From the NCBI GenBank assembly GCA_034422355.1, contig DAOUJS010000131.1, forward strand, positions 1-64,000: a DNA stretch of 64,000 bases, written 5' to 3'. This DNA is from CATOSP01 sp034422355 (GTDB lineage Bacteria > Chloroflexota > Dehalococcoidia > Lucifugimonadales > UBA3495). The notes under the pieces were generated by a model that saw only the letters and a program-made list of their open reading frames with translations, was not told the DNA's origin and made no database searches. Each line of letters opens with the position of its first letter. Position 1 is the first letter of the stretch. Positions 18,166-25,717 of the stretch are shown piece after piece. Made by a program: the position numbers and the translations under genes.

Positions 18166-18809
18166 GTATGGTTGACCGGCGGCGAGGCGAATGTATCCGA
18201 CACACGGACCCTGCCCGCAGTCATGGACAAGGCGCGAAGCCACATTCCCTGGCTGAAGCCGCGCTATCTGCTGGCTGACCGGGGTTACGATTCCCTCGAG
18301 AATCATAGAGTGGTCCTGGGGCACGGAATCACTCCGGTTATCCACATCCGCGAACCGTCCGGCAGGTCCAAACGACACGGCGGCGTCTACTCGACCATGG
18401 GGTCCCCGACCTGTCTCGGCATGGCCACCATGGACTACATTCTCACCGGTCCTGAGACCGGGCATCACCTTTTCCGCTGCCCGGCCGGGGGTAGCAAGCT
18501 GAAGAGGAAAAGCACTCATGGCTGGAAGCACTGCGACTATAGATTTGGGAAGACCCTTATGAGAACCTGCGGGTGGTTGGTATCCTGACTACGGCGTCAT
18601 CCGAGTGGAAGAAACAGTACGCCAAGCGCACGATCATCGAGAGGATGTTCAGCAGCCTCAAGCGCTCCCGGGGGCTGGAGCCCCATAGGGTCAGGAGACT
18701 ACGACGGATCACGCTTCACGCCTGCCTGTCCCTGCTGACCTATCAGGCTACGGCGCTGGCTAGTATCGAAACCGGCGATGCCGCCAACCTGCGGAGGATG
18801 CGGGTTTAG
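18166..18809 (+). pseudogene. IS4/IS5-type DDE transposase remnant (5' truncated, frameshifted)
   Basis: Two reading frames together resemble the C-terminal two thirds of a DDE transposase. The first (18166-18588) has LPAVMDKA and YLLADRGYDSLENH, with the second catalytic Asp in DRGYDS. The second frame (to 18809) has WKKQYAKRTIIERMFSSLKRSRGLE, with the catalytic Glu in IERMFSSLK. The join near 18560 needs a frame change, and no N-terminal part with the first Asp is found. Terminal inverted repeats were not identified. It is a dead insertion sequence lying between metG and the sigma-factor locus. Confidence 0.75.
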
Positions 18810-19542
18810 CCGTACCACCTCTCGGAAGGACCGATAGGCCTGTCCGGTGGAGGAAGACCGCTTCCCTCCACCGCTTCCCTCCAATGAGTAACACTGGGAC
18901 CTTGGGCTGATTGTCCATTACCCGCAGCGTATTCGTGCCGTGGAGAGGAACCGGAGTCCAGAGTGCCGACGCGAGTCAACCTACCGCTGGACCTGTGGAA
19001 TAGGACCACCCGGGCCTTATGACCCCAACGGCCATACTCACCTGCACCAAGAAGCCGCATCGCCAAGGCTGGCGTCAGACAGTCCTCATCTCAAGCCTTG
19101 CCGAATGCTGAGGACTTCCCAATGCTGGCAAAGAGCCGGTTTCACTCACGACGCATTCAACCGGGACCCTCCGTCCCCTTCAATCTGTTCAGTTGGACGA
19201 AGGATGACCGTCCCCTGGTACGGCGACGCCGCCAAACCCCGGGGCTGAACCTATGAGGGGAGACACTGTATACCCGCATCAGCGTCTTCAACGAGGACAT
19301 GTGAACATCGTTACTTTACCCGGTCCAATCCCGTCTTACTGTTGACGACGGCGAATTTGCTCTTCCTGTTCAACCCGTTCGTGAGGGTGGCCTGGATAGC
19401 GGCGAGGGCATCAGGCGGACCACCGGGACCGTTCATCGTGCGCCTTCATGGTGTTGTACCGTTGCTGACCATTATCCCTAATGGGAAGGGGCGCTGGTCC
19501 AAAATGACGTGCTGTCGCCAGACGGTCAAAAGGAAACCGTGA
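18810..19542. other. Intergenic region with no supported gene
   Basis: About 730 bases between the transposase remnant and the sigma-factor gene. Short open frames exist (for example 18940-19248) but show no start-site signal or family resemblance. It is probably decayed insertion DNA plus the regulatory region of the sigma gene. Confidence 0.5.
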
Positions 19543-20166
19543 ATGGCTGAGATTCGGATCAGTGGCGCTCAGAACTCAAGCGACCGTAGCGACTCCCGGC
19601 GAGAGGGGGATATCTTCGTGTTCGATGACGAACCCGATGCTGTTCTGGTGCAGCGATGGCAGAGAGGGGATCTGGCGGCCGCAAGCGTTGCGATCCAACG
19701 GCATGAGTCCATGGTGTACGCCGCCATATTCCGGATGCTGCGGGACCATGCCCTCAGTGAGGATGTCACCCAGGAGGCATTTCTTCGCGCCCATGAGAGG
19801 ATCTCCACACTTCGCCAACCGGGAGCCTTCAGCGGTTGGGTCCGCCAGATCGCAGTCCGTCTGGCGACCGACGAGCTCCGGCGCGGAGTACCATACCAGT
19901 TGTCCGATGAAGAACCCGATACCCTTCCCGGGCCGGAGGCCCTGGTGGAAACCCTGGACGCATTGGAACGGCTTCGGGACCAACTCGACGCGCTTCCGCC
20001 CAGACAGCGCGTCGTGGTCGTTTTGCGCGACGTGGAAGGGTTCTCGATCCGGGAGATTGCCGAGCAGCTATTGATTTCGGAGGCAGCGGTGAAGATGCGG
20101 CTCACTAGAGCACGGGCCACCCTCAAGCGGACTCTTCTGCCCGGTCAGGAGGACAACCATGAATAG
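19543..20166 (+). CDS. ECF-type RNA polymerase sigma factor
   Basis: A 207-residue sigma-70 family protein of ECF size. Region 2 is at about residues 45-110 (MVYAAIFRMLRDHALSEDVTQEAFLRAHERI) and region 4 at about 145-195 (LPPRQRVVVVLRDVEGFSIREIAEQL, then AAVKMRLTRARATLKR). There is no region 1 or 3. It would direct RNA polymerase to a specific stress regulon. AAAGGA lies just upstream of the ATG. Its stop overlaps the next gene by 8 bases, and that product is a candidate anti-sigma factor. Confidence 0.93.
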   Translation: MAEIRISGAQNSSDRSDSRREGDIFVFDDEPDAVLVQRWQRGDLAAASVAIQRHESMVYAAIFRMLRDHALSEDVTQEAFLRAHERISTLRQPGAFSGWVRQIAVRLATDELRRGVPYQLSDEEPDTLPGPEALVETLDALERLRDQLDALPPRQRVVVVLRDVEGFSIREIAEQLLISEAAVKMRLTRARATLKRTLLPGQEDNHE

Positions 20167-20461
20167 TCCAAGTCCTCAGCACCGCCACCTGGACGAGGAG
20201 CAAATTGACGACATTGCCCGGGAAGTTCTGGCTGGCTCCGGTGAAAGCATGGATTCCGTGGACTGCGAAGAATGCAAAGCCCGGATCGACCTGCACAGCC
20301 GCTATCTCAGCCTTGCCCGACTCCTTGCCCGCGACACACGGGCTCCGCTGGGGACGCCGGCCATCGATGCAGTCCGGGCCATCCGCCGCCGGTCCTACTA
20401 CCGGCGTGCGCTGCGAGAACTGGCGGCCCTGACCACGTCCCCGCTGAACGCAGGAGGGTGA
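20159..20461 (+). CDS. Small protein, candidate anti-sigma factor (zinc-finger-like)
   Basis: A 100-residue soluble protein. It starts with HRHLDEEQIDDIAREVLAG and then has DCEECKARIDLHSRYL. This resembles the HL-x-EE...CxxC pattern of zinc-binding anti-sigma domains, but the His of the usual HxxxCxxC is replaced. No membrane segment is present. The 8-base overlap with the sigma gene and the 2-base gap to the channel gene suggest one transcript. The anti-sigma role is inferred from position and this partial motif. Confidence 0.6.
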   Translation: MNSPSPQHRHLDEEQIDDIAREVLAGSGESMDSVDCEECKARIDLHSRYLSLARLLARDTRAPLGTPAIDAVRAIRRRSYYRRALRELAALTTSPLNAGG

Positions 20462-20463
20462 AC

Positions 20464-21261
20464 ATGGACCCTGTACTGGCACACCTCTCCTCCCTGTTGG
20501 CGCAGGCGACCGTAATCGGCCCGCGTTTGCTGGGAGCGGCATGCTTCCTGGCACTCGGAGTGGTTGCGGCGTGGGTGCTCGACCGTGTAATTGCGACGGC
20601 ATCCAAGCGTGTGGGCCTTGACTCGTCGAGGGGCGGGCAGCGGTTGGTCCAAGTTGGCGTTCTGGTGGGTGTAAATACCACACCGAGCGCGGCGGTGAGG
20701 CGGTTGGTCCGCTGGACGGTGCTTATCGTAGCGGTCGCCCAGGCAGCGCTGATCCTGGAACTTGAGGCCGTGGCATCCGTGATCGACCGCGCCGTGTGGA
20801 TTGCCCCCACCCTGGTGATCGTCCTGGGCCTTCTGTACGTGGGTGCGACCATAGCGGAGCGATTGGCAAGAGCAGCCCGGGCCGCGGCGGAACGCAACGG
20901 CGCCCTGCCGCCCGGGTTGGTGGCCGCAGTCGTTCGGGGTGCGGTCCTGTCAGCGTCCCTCCTGCTTGCTCTAGAAGCCGCCGGGATCACCGCCGACCTC
21001 CCCGTGGTGATATTGGCCATCTGTCTCGCCGGGGCCCTAGGGCTGGTTGTGACCGGGCTTATAGTAGGCGCCCGGGGATTGTTGGAGAACCTGCTCGCAG
21101 CCCGGTACGTCGAGGAGATGTACATTGAGGGACAGATGGTCAACTTCCGCGAGGAGCGGGCCCAGATTCGCTCGATAGGGTTGATGGCCACCGTTGTCCG
21201 CACCAGCGACGGGGTTGATCACACTACTCCTAACGCGATCTTCCTGCGAGAATCGATCTAG
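20464..21261 (+). CDS. MscS-like mechanosensitive channel protein, short form
   Basis: A 265-residue membrane protein with hydrophobic segments at about residues 15-40, 75-98, 103-122 and 160-205. The last ones are Ala/Gly-rich as in the MscS pore helix. The C terminus (about 215-265) matches the MscS beta domain: EGQMVNFREERAQIRSIGLMATVVRTSDGVDHTTPN. It ends directly after this domain, so the MscS alpha/beta cage is missing. The ATG at 20464 follows AGGAGGG. A possible role is osmotic relief under control of the adjacent sigma factor; this is inferred from position. Confidence 0.75.
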   Translation: MDPVLAHLSSLLAQATVIGPRLLGAACFLALGVVAAWVLDRVIATASKRVGLDSSRGGQRLVQVGVLVGVNTTPSAAVRRLVRWTVLIVAVAQAALILELEAVASVIDRAVWIAPTLVIVLGLLYVGATIAERLARAARAAAERNGALPPGLVAAVVRGAVLSASLLLALEAAGITADLPVVILAICLAGALGLVVTGLIVGARGLLENLLAARYVEEMYIEGQMVNFREERAQIRSIGLMATVVRTSDGVDHTTPNAIFLRESI

Positions 21262-21373
21262 GCTTTCCGCAGGCGCGAGGCGAAGGAGGAGAGTCCTGAT
21301 TCGTGCTTAGCATCAATACAGCAGAGGGACCAACGGCGGCGGAAGAAACTTCGAAATCGAGGAGGAGAATGAA

Positions 21374-22216
21374 ATGTCGGTACTGGGAAGGATCGGAACG
21401 GGCGTCAGGGACGGTCTGTCCGGTGTATTCCGGGGGACGGGGCAGGTGACCGAGGTAGCCATTGACTCGGTGCGCGACGCCACGGTCAATGCCCTCCGTT
21501 CCGCGCGCACTATCGGCGGCGAAGCAGGTCACCTTGCTCAGGACGCCATTGTAGGGGTCTTCCAGGCGACGGGAAGAGTGAGCGGCGAAGCGGGATCACT
21601 GATCAGGGACTCCGTAATTGGCGTCATCGAAGGCACCGGGCAGGTGGCGACAGCCACGACCACAATGCTGCACGATGTGGTGGTCGGAGCGATTCGAGGG
21701 TCCAGCGACGCAGGCGCTGAACTGGGGACTGCGGCGCAGAGCGCCGTCGAAGGGGCTCTGCGCGGCGGGGCATCAGTTGGCCTTGCTGCCGAGGAATCGG
21801 TGGTCCAGGTTACCCGGGGCGCCATCGATGGCACCCGGGAGATCGCCGGAGCATTCACGACCGCTGCCCAGGGGACGGTCGCTGGGGTTATCACAGCCGT
21901 GGCCGGCACCGGAGGGGACGTGATGACGGCGGCGCGGGACACCACCCGTCAATTGGTCAGCAGCGCGGCCGCCGTGGGCGAGGACGTGGCGCAGGTCTCC
22001 GTGGCTGCCGTTGAAGGGGCGATCAGCGCCGCCCGGTCCGTGGGAGTAGACGCCGAGCAGGCTGCGTCTGCCGTCGCGACGGGGGCCATCGAAGCCGCAT
22101 ACGACATCAGTGACGCCGCCGGCGATGCCGTCCGGAACGCCGCCACCGGAACCATCCGGGGCGTCCGGGTCGTGGCAAACCGGGAAGCATCGGCCCCTAG
22201 GTCGACCGACTCCTAG
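21374..22216 (+). CDS. Novel protein made of twelve exact 22-residue repeats
   Basis: A 280-residue Ala/Gly/Val-rich protein. After ten residues (MSVLGRIGTG) the whole chain to residue 274 divides into twelve consecutive 22-residue units without a single insertion or deletion. In each unit position 3 is often Asp, 5 Val/Ala, 7 Gly, 8-9 Ala/Val-Ile, 11 Gly/Ala and 17-18 Gly-Glu/Asp (for example DSVIGVIEGTGQV). A 22-residue period is two 11-mers, as in lipid-binding amphipathic helices of apolipoproteins; a similar membrane-surface role is only an inference. No signal peptide or clear membrane segment is seen. GGAGGAG lies six bases before the ATG. Confidence 0.85.
   Translation: MSVLGRIGTGVRDGLSGVFRGTGQVTEVAIDSVRDATVNALRSARTIGGEAGHLAQDAIVGVFQATGRVSGEAGSLIRDSVIGVIEGTGQVATATTTMLHDVVVGAIRGSSDAGAELGTAAQSAVEGALRGGASVGLAAEESVVQVTRGAIDGTREIAGAFTTAAQGTVAGVITAVAGTGGDVMTAARDTTRQLVSSAAAVGEDVAQVSVAAVEGAISAARSVGVDAEQAASAVATGAIEAAYDISDAAGDAVRNAATGTIRGVRVVANREASAPRSTDS
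21404..22195 (+). repeat. Protein-coding array of twelve 66-bp (22-residue) units
   Basis: Codons 11-274 of the preceding gene form twelve in-register 66-base units. They are diverged at DNA level, so the array is old and kept by selection on the protein, not a recent tandem expansion. Confidence 0.85.
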
Positions 22217-22560
22217 CCGGGGATGAACGGACTGTCCAGACATCTGTCCTCCCCTTCCGATTGAACCCGAACCCGCCCCAGGACTCTGCCACTCTCACGG
22301 GTCAGGGGCGGGTCCGCGCTCAGGGGCCCCACCATCAGGGAGCGTGAAGTTGCCTGACCCAGCCTGCTGTCAGTGATTGGGCAAGGCAGGGAACGAACCT
22401 CATGCGGGAATTGCCCATGTCGGTGCCGTCCCCCTGTCTGAGGAAGCTGCCGTGGGACTTCCGTTGGCCCGGAGGACCCCACCGCAAGGGCTTGATCTTC
22501 CATGACCTTTCCGTGTTGTTGCCGCAAATGGACGTTTACCTTAGCTCCCGGGAGGAATCA
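22217..22560 (+). other. Spacer between the two repeat-protein genes, with an inverted repeat
   Basis: About 340 bases. ACCCGCCCC at 22271-22279 and GGGGCGGGT at 22305-22313 can form a 9-bp stem with a 25-base loop. There is no T run, so it is not a convincing terminator. In-frame codons back to an ATG at 22402 could extend the next gene by 53 residues, but that stretch lacks family resemblance. Confidence 0.45.
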
Positions 22561-24333
22561 TTGGACCAAACCGGTGAACCGGCGGACCTGGCGGCCAACC
22601 AAGTGAGAGAAACTCTAACTGGGAACAGGGGCGTTCGCCGGGTATCAGGGTATTCGGTGCGTTGGGCAGCTGGCCTAGCGGCAGCCGGCAGCCGGTCTCT
22701 GGGCAGCGGCGCCGGTCATATGGCCAGGACGACCGTTGAAGGGGCCGTCCGCGCCGCCGGTGAGATTACCGGGGAAACTACGGCTTTTGTGCGCGATGCC
22801 GTTATCGGGGTTGTCGAAGGCACCGGGCAGGTCGTCCAGGTCACCACTCCCGCGGTGAAAGAAGTGGTCGCGGGGGCGATCAGGGGAGCGGGAAGAGCTT
22901 CCGGAGAAGTTACGGCCGCCAGCCAGAAAGCGGTGGAAGGTGCGATCGTCGGCGCAACATCAGTCGGGATAAACAGCGCCGAGGCCGCGTCTGCGGCCGT
23001 CGATGGGGCCGTCGAAGCTGTCGTGGAAGCAGGCGGCGATCTGCAGGACGCGGCCAGAGCGACCATCGGAGGAGTCATCTCGGGGGTCTCGACCATCGGA
23101 GGAGATGTGTCAGCAGCGGTCCGGGACTCGGCGGGCAGCCTGGTAGGCTACGCGGCAGCTGCCGACCAGAGCGCGGAGGAAGTAGCCGGCGTGGCCGCAG
23201 AGGTCGTGGACACCGCCCTGTCGGAGGCAGAGGCATCCGATTCGGATGCCGTCGAGGCTGTCGAGGTCGTATCCGCGGCCGCCGATGCTGCGATAGCGGC
23301 CGCGTACGAGGTCAGCCGGGCCCATGGCGACAGGGCGAGGGAAGAGGTGCTGAGGGCAGTCGCACAGCCGAGGGTGGACCTGGGTCCCGAACTGCAACGG
23401 CAACTCTCTGAGATCTCAAAACGTTTGTCAGACGAGTTGCCAAAAGGAAGGGCTGCCTGGCGGGGATACGCCATGGTCCGTGCCGTGAGGCTCTTGCTCC
23501 GGGCCGGGGCCAGCGACCAGGCGGCTTCACTGGCATATTTCACCGTGCTGTCATTTTTCCCGCTAATGGCCTTGGTGGTCATCGCCTTCGCACTTGTTTC
23601 CGACGCAGAGGCCGTCGCCACGGCCCTGGACGGCCTGCTGTCCTACTACTTCCCGGCCTCCAGCCAGTTGTTTCACGAGTCCGTGGGGCTTCTAGTCGAG
23701 TACTCCGGCGCTTTCGGTCCCATTGCTCTGATAGGAGCAGTCGTCGCGGGCAATGGACTGTTCATGGCAGCCAACAGGACCGTCAACCGGGTGTTCGGCG
23801 TTGAGAGCCACCAGGGTCTGAGAGGCAAAATCATCGAGGCCGCTGTCACCGGTTTCCTGGGGATAGTGCTGCTGTTGTCAGTCGGGATCAGCGCGTTCGT
23901 CCAGGTTGCCTCCGGCCTTGCTGGCGGAAACCTGCATCCGGATGGGGAACCATACCACTCCGTACACATGGCGCTTGGCGTGGGGTCAGCCCTATTCTCA
24001 GCAGCGGTTACCGGCATAGTGTTCACCGTCGTATACCACAACGTTCCGCATACCCGGGTGGAATGGAAGGATGCCGCATTCGGCGGTATGGTTTCCCTGT
24101 TCCTGTTCGAGGTGGGCAAGCACCTGTTCTTGTGGATCTCCGGTCTGGCGGCACAGAGGGATATGGTCTATGGCCCGGTCGCGTCCACCGTGGTACTGCT
24201 ATTGTGGGCATACTACGCGGGGCTGATTTTCCTGTACGGGGCAGCCCTGGTCAGGGCCGCCGGAGAGCTGAGGCCGAAATCTGCCGGACGAATCATCCAG
24301 GCCGGTCCTGGAAGGGACCTCGGGGAGAAGTGA
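22561..24333 (+). CDS. YihY/BrkB membrane protein with N-terminal 22-residue repeats
   Basis: A 590-residue fusion protein. About residues 33-230 are nine in-register 22-residue repeats of the same kind as the preceding gene (for example RDAVIGVVEGTGQV), followed by a more degenerate helical part to about 285. The rest is a YihY/BrkB domain with six hydrophobic segments; LAYFTVLSFFPLMAL and VVLLLWAYYAGLIFLYGAAL are typical. YihY proteins are inner-membrane proteins of uncertain transport function. The TTG at 22561 is chosen because GGGAGGA is four bases upstream; an ATG at 22402 is an alternative. The stop overlaps the mgtE start (TGATG). Confidence 0.85.
   Translation: MDQTGEPADLAANQVRETLTGNRGVRRVSGYSVRWAAGLAAAGSRSLGSGAGHMARTTVEGAVRAAGEITGETTAFVRDAVIGVVEGTGQVVQVTTPAVKEVVAGAIRGAGRASGEVTAASQKAVEGAIVGATSVGINSAEAASAAVDGAVEAVVEAGGDLQDAARATIGGVISGVSTIGGDVSAAVRDSAGSLVGYAAAADQSAEEVAGVAAEVVDTALSEAEASDSDAVEAVEVVSAAADAAIAAAYEVSRAHGDRAREEVLRAVAQPRVDLGPELQRQLSEISKRLSDELPKGRAAWRGYAMVRAVRLLLRAGASDQAASLAYFTVLSFFPLMALVVIAFALVSDAEAVATALDGLLSYYFPASSQLFHESVGLLVEYSGAFGPIALIGAVVAGNGLFMAANRTVNRVFGVESHQGLRGKIIEAAVTGFLGIVLLLSVGISAFVQVASGLAGGNLHPDGEPYHSVHMALGVGSALFSAAVTGIVFTVVYHNVPHTRVEWKDAAFGGMVSLFLFEVGKHLFLWISGLAAQRDMVYGPVASTVVLLLWAYYAGLIFLYGAALVRAAGELRPKSAGRIIQAGPGRDLGEK
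22657..23250 (+). repeat. Nine 22-residue repeat units in the YihY-type gene
   Basis: Nine consecutive 66-base units with the same position-specific pattern as the stand-alone repeat protein. Register is lost after 23250 by a shift that is not a multiple of 22 residues. Confidence 0.8.
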
Positions 24334-25709
24334 TGGAAGTTCTCGACGCCGACCAGTCCAGGATCATCACCCCCCGGGAGGCCGAGGAGATCGCGGATGA
24401 GGTCCGCGACCTGATCAGGGCAGGGGACGAGACCTCGGCATGGGACCGGCTCAGGCGGCTTCACCCGGCAGACATGGGCGCCATCCTGGCCGCACTGCCC
24501 CGTTCCGGCAGGGATTCCATGCTCCGCGTCATGGACCCGGAGGTGGTGACCTGGATGCTCAGGCAGATGAACCCTCTCCAGGCCGGGAGGGTGGCCACCC
24601 GCCTCGGCTCCAGGGCGCTTTCCGGAGTCCTGGACCAAGTCAACCCCCGCAACGCCATGGCGGCCCTGCTCCGGATCCGACATCCCCAGGCCCGGGAGGT
24701 TTCCCGTTCCCTGGACCAGGCGGTCCCGGCCCCGGAGATTCTCAGTCACCCCTCCGGGACCGCCGGCGCGATGATGGTAGCTGAATTCCCCACCGTCAGA
24801 TCGGATGCACATATATCCGATGCACTGTCAGCCCTGTTCGCACTGGACGAAGCCCGGTATGAGTTCAACCGCGTCTACGTGGTGGAAGAGGACGGGAGTC
24901 TCGCGGGTCAGGTGGCCATGGTGGACCTGGCATTGCTGCCCGAGAGCACGCCGGTCCGGGATGTGATGAGCCGGGTCCCGGCGGCGGTGGACGTGGAGAC
25001 CCCCGCAGCGGAATGCGCCCGTCTCCGGCGTCACTACAATGTGGTCCAGTTGCCAGTGGTGTCTGGCGGAAAGCTTATTGGAGTGATACCACTGGAGTTT
25101 CTGCTCAGCGCAGTGGTGGAGGAGGACACACGGCAGATGCTCAGTGTCGGCGGGGTGTCCGGGGAATCAAGGGAGCATTCCATTTCCGAGGCCGTCCGGA
25201 CCAGGCTGCCCTGGTTGACGGTGAACCTCGGGACGACCTTCCTGGCGGCTGCCGTGATAAGCCTCTTTGAGTCCACCCTGGCCCAGGTGGTGATCCTGGC
25301 CGCGTTCCTGCCGGTAGTGGCCGGTCAGGGAGGAATCGGCGGGACTCAGACCCTGACCATGATCGTCAGGTCAATGGCCCTGGGTGAGTTCGTCGGGGTC
25401 AGTGGCTTCCGTCTCCTGGTGCGGGAGGCGACGCTGGGGCTGCTGCACGGGGTCTGGTTGGGAGTCCTGGTGGGGATTATCGCCGTGCTGTGGACTCGCA
25501 ACCCGGCCCTTGGCCTGGTGCTGGGACTGGCCATGGTTGGAAATATGGTGATCGCCGGATTGGCGGGAGCGGGGGTCCCGCTGTTCCTGCGGCGGGTGGG
25601 AGTTGACCCGGCCGTGGCCTCGGCCGTGGTAGTCACCACGTGCACGGACGTGTTTGGTTTTCTCCTGTTCCTCGGCATCGCCACCGCCGCCATAAACCTG
25701 TTGGTCTGA
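24333..25709 (+). CDS. mgtE: MgtE family magnesium transporter
   Basis: A 458-residue protein in the canonical MgtE order. The N-terminal superhelical domain (about 35-140) contains LHPADMGAILAALPRSGRDSML. Two CBS domains follow (about 145-275; VRDVMSRVPAAVDVETPAAECARLRRHYNVVQLPVV). The membrane domain (about 300-455) contains RLPWLTVNLGTTFLAA and PVVAGQGGIGGTQTLT. MgtE imports Mg2+ and is gated by Mg2+ binding to the cytosolic domains. The ATG at 24333 overlaps the YihY-gene stop and follows GGGGAGAAG. It carries no 22-residue repeats itself. Confidence 0.95.
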   Translation: MEVLDADQSRIITPREAEEIADEVRDLIRAGDETSAWDRLRRLHPADMGAILAALPRSGRDSMLRVMDPEVVTWMLRQMNPLQAGRVATRLGSRALSGVLDQVNPRNAMAALLRIRHPQAREVSRSLDQAVPAPEILSHPSGTAGAMMVAEFPTVRSDAHISDALSALFALDEARYEFNRVYVVEEDGSLAGQVAMVDLALLPESTPVRDVMSRVPAAVDVETPAAECARLRRHYNVVQLPVVSGGKLIGVIPLEFLLSAVVEEDTRQMLSVGGVSGESREHSISEAVRTRLPWLTVNLGTTFLAAAVISLFESTLAQVVILAAFLPVVAGQGGIGGTQTLTMIVRSMALGEFVGVSGFRLLVREATLGLLHGVWLGVLVGIIAVLWTRNPALGLVLGLAMVGNMVIAGLAGAGVPLFLRRVGVDPAVASAVVVTTCTDVFGFLLFLGIATAAINLLV

Positions 25710-25717
25710 CCCTGCAA

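Noticed and set aside
18940..19248. A 102-codon frame between the transposase remnant and the sigma gene
   Set aside because: No ribosome-binding site, no family resemblance and irregular codon use; treated as non-coding.
22271..22313. Inverted repeat ACCCGCCCC/GGGGCGGGT as a terminator
   Set aside because: The loop is 25 bases and no T run follows on either strand; kept only as a described spacer feature.
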